From positions 1 to 8,950 of the forward strand of contig JAGAIH010000473.1 in the NCBI GenBank assembly GCA_017626655.1: a DNA stretch of 8,950 nucleotides. The letters run 5' to 3'. A program made the translations under genes and the position numbers. Source of the DNA: Clostridia bacterium. Lineage in GTDB: Bacteria; Bacillota_A; Clostridia; Oscillospirales; CAG-272. The notes beneath the pieces are model-generated. The model was given only the letters and a program-made list of their open reading frames with translations, was not told the DNA's origin and made no database searches. Below are positions 6,709 to 8,950 of this stretch, one piece after another (positions within the stretch are counted from its first letter, which is position 1; every line of letters begins with the position of its first letter).

Positions 6709-6931
6709 CGAAAGGAATATGTCCGCCGAGAGGTAGCGACAGAGAAGGGAATCATCCCCAAAGGATGGCTGTGAGTTCCCCCGCGATGGCTTGGACGGGT
6801 ACCGCCCTTTCGTATGCAACTGAATAGGGGGCTTTATGCCCTGTGAGTGAAATATTCGGGTGGAACCGTGTGTTTTTGAAAAAAGATGCACCCCGGAGGC
6901 TGTTTTGTGATAGCCTTCGGGGTTTTGTTTT
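6709..6931 (+). promoter_or_regulatory. T-box leader, probable threonine specifier (ACC)
   Basis: T-box leaders sense uncharged tRNA and allow readthrough when the amino acid is scarce. The Stem I base pairs CGAAAGG (6709-6715) with CCTTTCG (6806-6812). Above the specifier loop GTCC (6721-6724) pairs with GGAC (6793-6796). The 3' loop strand GGGTACCGC contains ACC (6801-6803), a Thr codon followed by a purine. The upper stem has CAGAGAA, GGGAA/TTCCC (6747-6751, 6776-6780) and the GGCTGTGAG motif. Stem III is GGGC/GCCC (6829-6841). The antiterminator pairs TTCGGG (6855-6860) with CCCGGA (6892-6897) and GTGTG (6868-6872) with TGCAC (6887-6891) around the canonical 7-nt bulge TGGAACC (6861-6867). 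The bulge base A6864 predicts a tRNA discriminator U, consistent with Thr or Gly but not Tyr (UAC). GGT (Gly) is the main alternative reading. The next gene is a DUF559 gene; thrS lies 1.3 kb downstream. Confidence 0.92.
6890..6931 (+). terminator. T-box regulatory terminator
   Basis: CCCCGGAGGCT (6891-6901) pairs with AGCCTTCGGGG (6912-6922), 11 bp with one G-U pair, followed by TTTTGTTTT (6923-6931). Its 5' strand is the same sequence used by the antiterminator (6892-6897), so the two structures exclude each other, as expected of a T-box switch. Confidence 0.92.
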
Positions 6932-6947
6932 AGGTGTGGGAGGACGC

Positions 6948-7319
6948 GTGTATTCGTATAACAAAAAGCTAAACGCCAACGCGCGGGAGCTTCGGCGGAA
7001 TATGACGGCTGAGGAACGACACCTTTGGTATGATTTCTTGAAGATGTTGCCGATTCCTGTTAAGAGACAGAAGAACATAGAGAATTACATTTTGGACTTC
7101 TATATTCCGAGCGCGAAGCTGGCGATTGAGATCGACGGGCGGCAACACAAACTTCCCGAGCATCTTGAGCAAGACCGGATTCGGGATGAGTTTCTGAATG
7201 GATTGGGAATTGCGGTTGTTCGGTATAGTAACGATGATATTCGTAACCGATTTCAGGCTGTGGCGAAGGATATTCTCAATCGGCTTGGGTTGGGATTTGA
7301 GGATTTGAAGAAAGGGTAA
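6948..7319 (+). CDS. DUF559 family protein, Vsr-like nuclease fold
   Basis: The 123-residue protein has the DUF559 layout: NARELRRNMTAEERHLW (11-27), then ILDFYIP (49-55), LAIEIDGRQH (58-67), DRIRDEFLNGLGI (76-88) and VVRYSNDDI (90-98). Asp50, Glu61 and Asp63 fit the acidic residues of the PD-(D/E)xK-like, very-short-patch-repair-like fold, so a DNA nuclease activity is plausible but not shown. The preferred start is GTG at 6948 with GGGAGG (6938-6943) 4 nt upstream; it follows the T-box terminator by 16 nt. An in-frame ATG at 6843 lies inside the T-box and is rejected. Codon use is less G/C-ending and the region is visibly AT-richer than thrS or the peptidase gene, suggesting acquisition. 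Its position makes it the first gene read through the T-box. Genes of this family are often found alone and are thought to be mobile. Confidence 0.85.
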   Translation: MYSYNKKLNANARELRRNMTAEERHLWYDFLKMLPIPVKRQKNIENYILDFYIPSAKLAIEIDGRQHKLPEHLEQDRIRDEFLNGLGIAVVRYSNDDIRNRFQAVAKDILNRLGLGFEDLKKG

Positions 7320-7325
7320 GAGGTT

Positions 7326-7579
7326 CATTTCCCTTTGGGAAATGTCCATTGACAGGCTACTCATCCGTCGCCTTCGGCGCCACCTTCCCTCACAAGGGAA
7401 GGCAAAAGAGGGGCATTTCCCTTCGGGAAATGTCCATTGATCGGCTACTCATCCGTCGCCTCCGGCGCCACCTTCCCTCACAAGGGAAGGCAAAAGAGGG
7501 GCATTTCCCTTCGGGAAATGTCCATTGATCGGCTACTCATCCGTCGCCTTCGGCGCCACATTACCTCACAAGGGAAGGC
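7326..7579. repeat. Tandem array of 88-bp triple-hairpin repeats (three units)
   Basis: Units begin at 7326, 7414 and 7502, an exact 88-nt period; the third is cut short at 7579. Each unit holds three perfect hairpins: CATTTCCC/GGGAAATG with a 3-nt loop, CGCC/GGCG with loop TTC, and CCTTCCC/GGGAAGG with a 6-nt loop. CTCATCCGTC lies between the first and second. Units differ by a few bases, for example TTT or TTC in the first loop, and unit 3 reads CACATTACC where the others read CACCTTCCC. No ribosome binding site or conserved open frame supports coding. The array lies directly after the DUF559 stop codon. Confidence 0.92.
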
Positions 7580-7665
7580 TCTTGCAGAGACCCCGCGATA
7601 GTCTATATCCAATAGGTCTTCGATTACTTTTCGGGTATGGGAAAACGAAAAGCATACCACGTAAA
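7580..7665. other. Unassigned spacer between direct and inverted repeats
   Basis: This 86-nt segment separates the direct array from the inverted copy. It has no convincing gene on either strand; the open frames crossing it consist mostly of repeat sequence. The only structure seen is a weak dyad GGTATG (7634-7639) with CATACC (7653-7658). Confidence 0.5.
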
Positions 7666-7722
7666 GCCTTCCCTTGTGAGGGAAGGTGGCACCCGCCTTT
7701 GGCGGGTGACGGATGAGTAGCC
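7666..7722. repeat. Inverted copy of the repeat, closing a composite element (7355-7722)
   Basis: The reverse complement of this stretch reads GGCTACTCATCCGTC, a hairpin, then CCACCTTCCCTCACAAGG, which is the core of the 88-bp units (for example from 7355). The middle hairpin differs: it is ACCCGCC/GGCGGGT here instead of CGCC/GGCG. The GGCTAC at 7355 and the GTAGCC ending at 7722 therefore form the outer ends of an inverted-repeat structure of about 368 nt. This resembles the arrangement of the element at 4491-4717. In RNA the inverted copy could pair with any of the three direct units. Confidence 0.8.
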
Positions 7723-7775
7723 ACCCAAAAGGTTTCTGATCTCGTCCGTCATACAACGATTCAAGGAGCAAAAAT

Positions 7776-8207
7776 ATGATCGACAAAACCCCGAAATACT
7801 GGACGGGCGATTCCCCTGATGACATAACAGAATGGCTTCACGAGTACACCGAGGAGCCGTCCTTGGAGGTTCACCCCATCCTTTGTCGCAAGTGCGGGAG
7901 TGATGCACTTGAAGCGAGGATCGACGGTGACGAAGGTGTTGTCCAGATCGTATGTCCCGTGTGCAAGACCAAAAAGATCCTTTTGGATGGCGAGGAGCTT
8001 TGGCCGGAGAGCCATCCCAAAAAGAGAAAGTGCATTGTTTGTAAGAACGACCGCTTCAATATTCGCGTCGGATTCCTCCGCAGAGACAACGGCGATGTCA
8101 AATGGGTGTACATTGGCGAGCGTTGTACCCAATGCGGTACCTTGGCATCCTACGCCGATTGGAACATCAATTTCGGTCCAACCGCCGAGATGGAACAAAA
8201 TATATAA
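7776..8207 (+). CDS. Double zinc-ribbon protein of unknown function
   Basis: The 143-residue product has four CxxC knuckles in two pairs: C37-C40 with C60-C63, and C86-C89 with C117-C120. This predicts two zinc ribbons. The N-terminus (DKTPKYWTGDSPDDITEWL) is acidic and has no cysteine. The C-terminus has a YADWNINFGPT segment after the last knuckle. There is no signal peptide or membrane helix, so it is probably cytoplasmic. Zinc ribbons of this type bind nucleic acid or proteins, but nothing here shows which; I do not recognise a named family. AAGGAG (7763-7768) sits 7 nt before the ATG. The gene lies between the repeat array and thrS, 30 nt before the latter, on the same strand, and is probably co-transcribed with it. 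Its codon use is more mixed than that of thrS. Confidence 0.85.
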   Translation: MIDKTPKYWTGDSPDDITEWLHEYTEEPSLEVHPILCRKCGSDALEARIDGDEGVVQIVCPVCKTKKILLDGEELWPESHPKKRKCIVCKNDRFNIRVGFLRRDNGDVKWVYIGERCTQCGTLASYADWNINFGPTAEMEQNI

Positions 8208-8237
8208 AGTATTTGATGCAAAAGGAGATATTTTATC

Positions 8238-8950
8238 ATGCAAATCAATTTCAAAGAAAAATCCCTGACCTTCGACGCCCCCCTGTCGGTCTTTGACGCC
8301 GCGGCGGCCGCCGAGCTGGTCACCCGCGCCCACATCGCCGCCCACGTCAACGGCAAGCTGGTGGGCATGACCCACGTTATCGACGCCGACGCCGACGTGG
8401 AGCTTCTGACCTTCGCCGATCCCGACGGTAAGCATGTCTTCCGCCACACCGCCTCCCACATCCTGGCCCAGGCCGTGAAGCGTCTCTACCCGGGCACCAA
8501 GCTCACCATCGGTCCCGCCATTGACAACGGCTTCTACTACGACTTCGACTCCGACGTGGCCTTCACTCCCGAGGTGCTGAAGGCGCTGGAGGGCGAGATG
8601 AAGAAGATCGTCAAGGAGAACCACAAGATCGAGCGCTTCGAGCTGCCCCGCGAGGAGGCCATCGCCTTCATGACCGAGCGGGACGAGCCCTACAAGGTCC
8701 AGCTCATCGAGGAGCTGCCCGCCGACGCCGTCATCAGCTTCTACCGCCAGGGCGACTTCGTGGACCTCTGCGCAGGTCCCCACCTGTTCTCCACGGGCGC
8801 TGTCAAGGCCTTCAAGCTGACCCAGTGCACGGGCGCTTACTGGAAGGGCGACCAGAAGAACAAGATGCTCCAGCGCGTCTACGGTGTGGCCTACCCCACC
8901 AAGGACGAGATGAACGCCTACCTCACCGCCGTGGAGGAGGCCCGCAAGCG
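8238..8950 (+). CDS. thrS: Threonyl-tRNA synthetase, N-terminal part (runs off the window)
   Basis: ThrRS charges tRNA-Thr with threonine. The visible 237 residues cover the TGS domain (about 1-62) and the editing domain. His70 and His74 of HTASH and Cys178 and His182 of CAGPH match the four conserved editing-site residues (E. coli His73, His77, Cys182, His186), so proofreading of serine is expected to be intact. GPAIDNGFYYDFD (92-104) is a further ThrRS signature. The catalytic class II core lies beyond the right edge. AAAGGAG (8221-8227) is 10 nt before the ATG. Codons are strongly C/G-ending, unlike the two genes just upstream. No promoter, terminator or T-box is visible in the 30 nt before it, so expression probably comes from upstream transcription, including readthrough from the T-box at 6709-6931. 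Confidence 0.96.
   Translation, partial: MQINFKEKSLTFDAPLSVFDAAAAAELVTRAHIAAHVNGKLVGMTHVIDADADVELLTFADPDGKHVFRHTASHILAQAVKRLYPGTKLTIGPAIDNGFYYDFDSDVAFTPEVLKALEGEMKKIVKENHKIERFELPREEAIAFMTERDEPYKVQLIEELPADAVISFYRQGDFVDLCAGPHLFSTGAVKAFKLTQCTGAYWKGDQKNKMLQRVYGVAYPTKDEMNAYLTAVEEARK

Noticed and set aside
6801..6803. Tyrosine (UAC at 6800-6802) or glycine (GGU at 6798-6800) as the T-box specifier
   Set aside because: UAC is followed by a pyrimidine and would need a UGGU bulge for tRNA-Tyr with discriminator A, but the bulge is UGGA. GGU would leave five unpaired bases before the Stem I base, where two is usual. ACC fits position, bulge and the downstream thrS; Gly is kept as the less likely alternative.
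6843..6947. N-terminal extension of the DUF559 protein from an ATG at 6843
   Set aside because: These 35 codons lie within the antiterminator and terminator of the T-box, and DUF559 proteins normally begin near the NARELRRNMT segment. The GTG at 6948 has its own GGGAGG site.
7326..7722. CRISPR array
   Set aside because: The 88-nt units are contiguous with no unique spacers, each unit contains three internal hairpins, and no cas gene is nearby.
7478..7908. Minus-strand open frames of 94 and 115 codons over the repeat region
   Set aside because: Their sequences are translations of the hairpin repeats (for example RHPPKAGATFPHKGRL) and of the antisense of the zinc-ribbon gene. No ribosome binding site or family match supports them.
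7761..8783. A 340-codon minus-strand open frame over the zinc-ribbon gene and thrS
   Set aside because: The part over thrS is an antisense shadow caused by C/G-ending codons, and it crosses the intergenic region with no ribosome binding site or known domain.

Overview
The window looks like a chromosomal segment of a GC-rich, probably spore-forming Clostridia member (Bacillota), most likely a gut Oscillospirales-type organism. This is inferred from strong AAAGGAG-type ribosome binding sites, C/G-ending codons in the housekeeping genes, a T-box leader, a possible SpoVAD fragment and hairpin-rich intergenic repeats. No strain or species can be named from the sequence alone.

Layout. At the left edge the first 25 codons of a minus-strand gene (possibly spoVAD) are divergent from a plus-strand cluster. 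Between them lie an inverted pair of 7-bp tandem repeats and an extended -10 promoter. The plus-strand cluster (315-4484) encodes a PreP/Cym1-type M16 zinc peptidase, a very lysine-rich 148-residue protein and a short-chain dehydrogenase, with gaps of 24 and 15 nt; it is likely one operon. A MITE-like repeat (4491-4717) and a symmetric terminator (4736-4774) separate it from the convergent glyA (serine hydroxymethyltransferase, minus strand). glyA is divergent from a methylglyoxal-synthase-family gene, and each has a recognisable promoter.

The right third is the most interesting part. Directly after the mgsA-family gene lies a complete T-box leader (6709-6931) with Stem I, a probable ACC (Thr) specifier, Stem III, an antiterminator with the canonical 7-nt UGGAACC bulge, and a competing terminator. 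A leader of this specificity normally sits just upstream of thrS. Here thrS starts 1.3 kb further on. The interval holds a DUF559-type nuclease-like gene translated immediately after the T-box terminator, an array of 88-bp triple-hairpin repeats closed by an inverted copy, and a double zinc-ribbon protein gene. The simplest reading is that accessory DNA entered between a threonine T-box and thrS, placing the accessory genes under tRNA-Thr control.

The second notable point is that the mgsA-family protein keeps the fold signatures but differs at several residues that bind phosphate or catalyse the reaction in characterised methylglyoxal synthases. It may have another activity. The two large antisense open frames (over the peptidase operon and over glyA) are explained by codon bias and are not treated as genes. 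I do not see a CRISPR array, tRNA, rRNA or transposase gene in the window.
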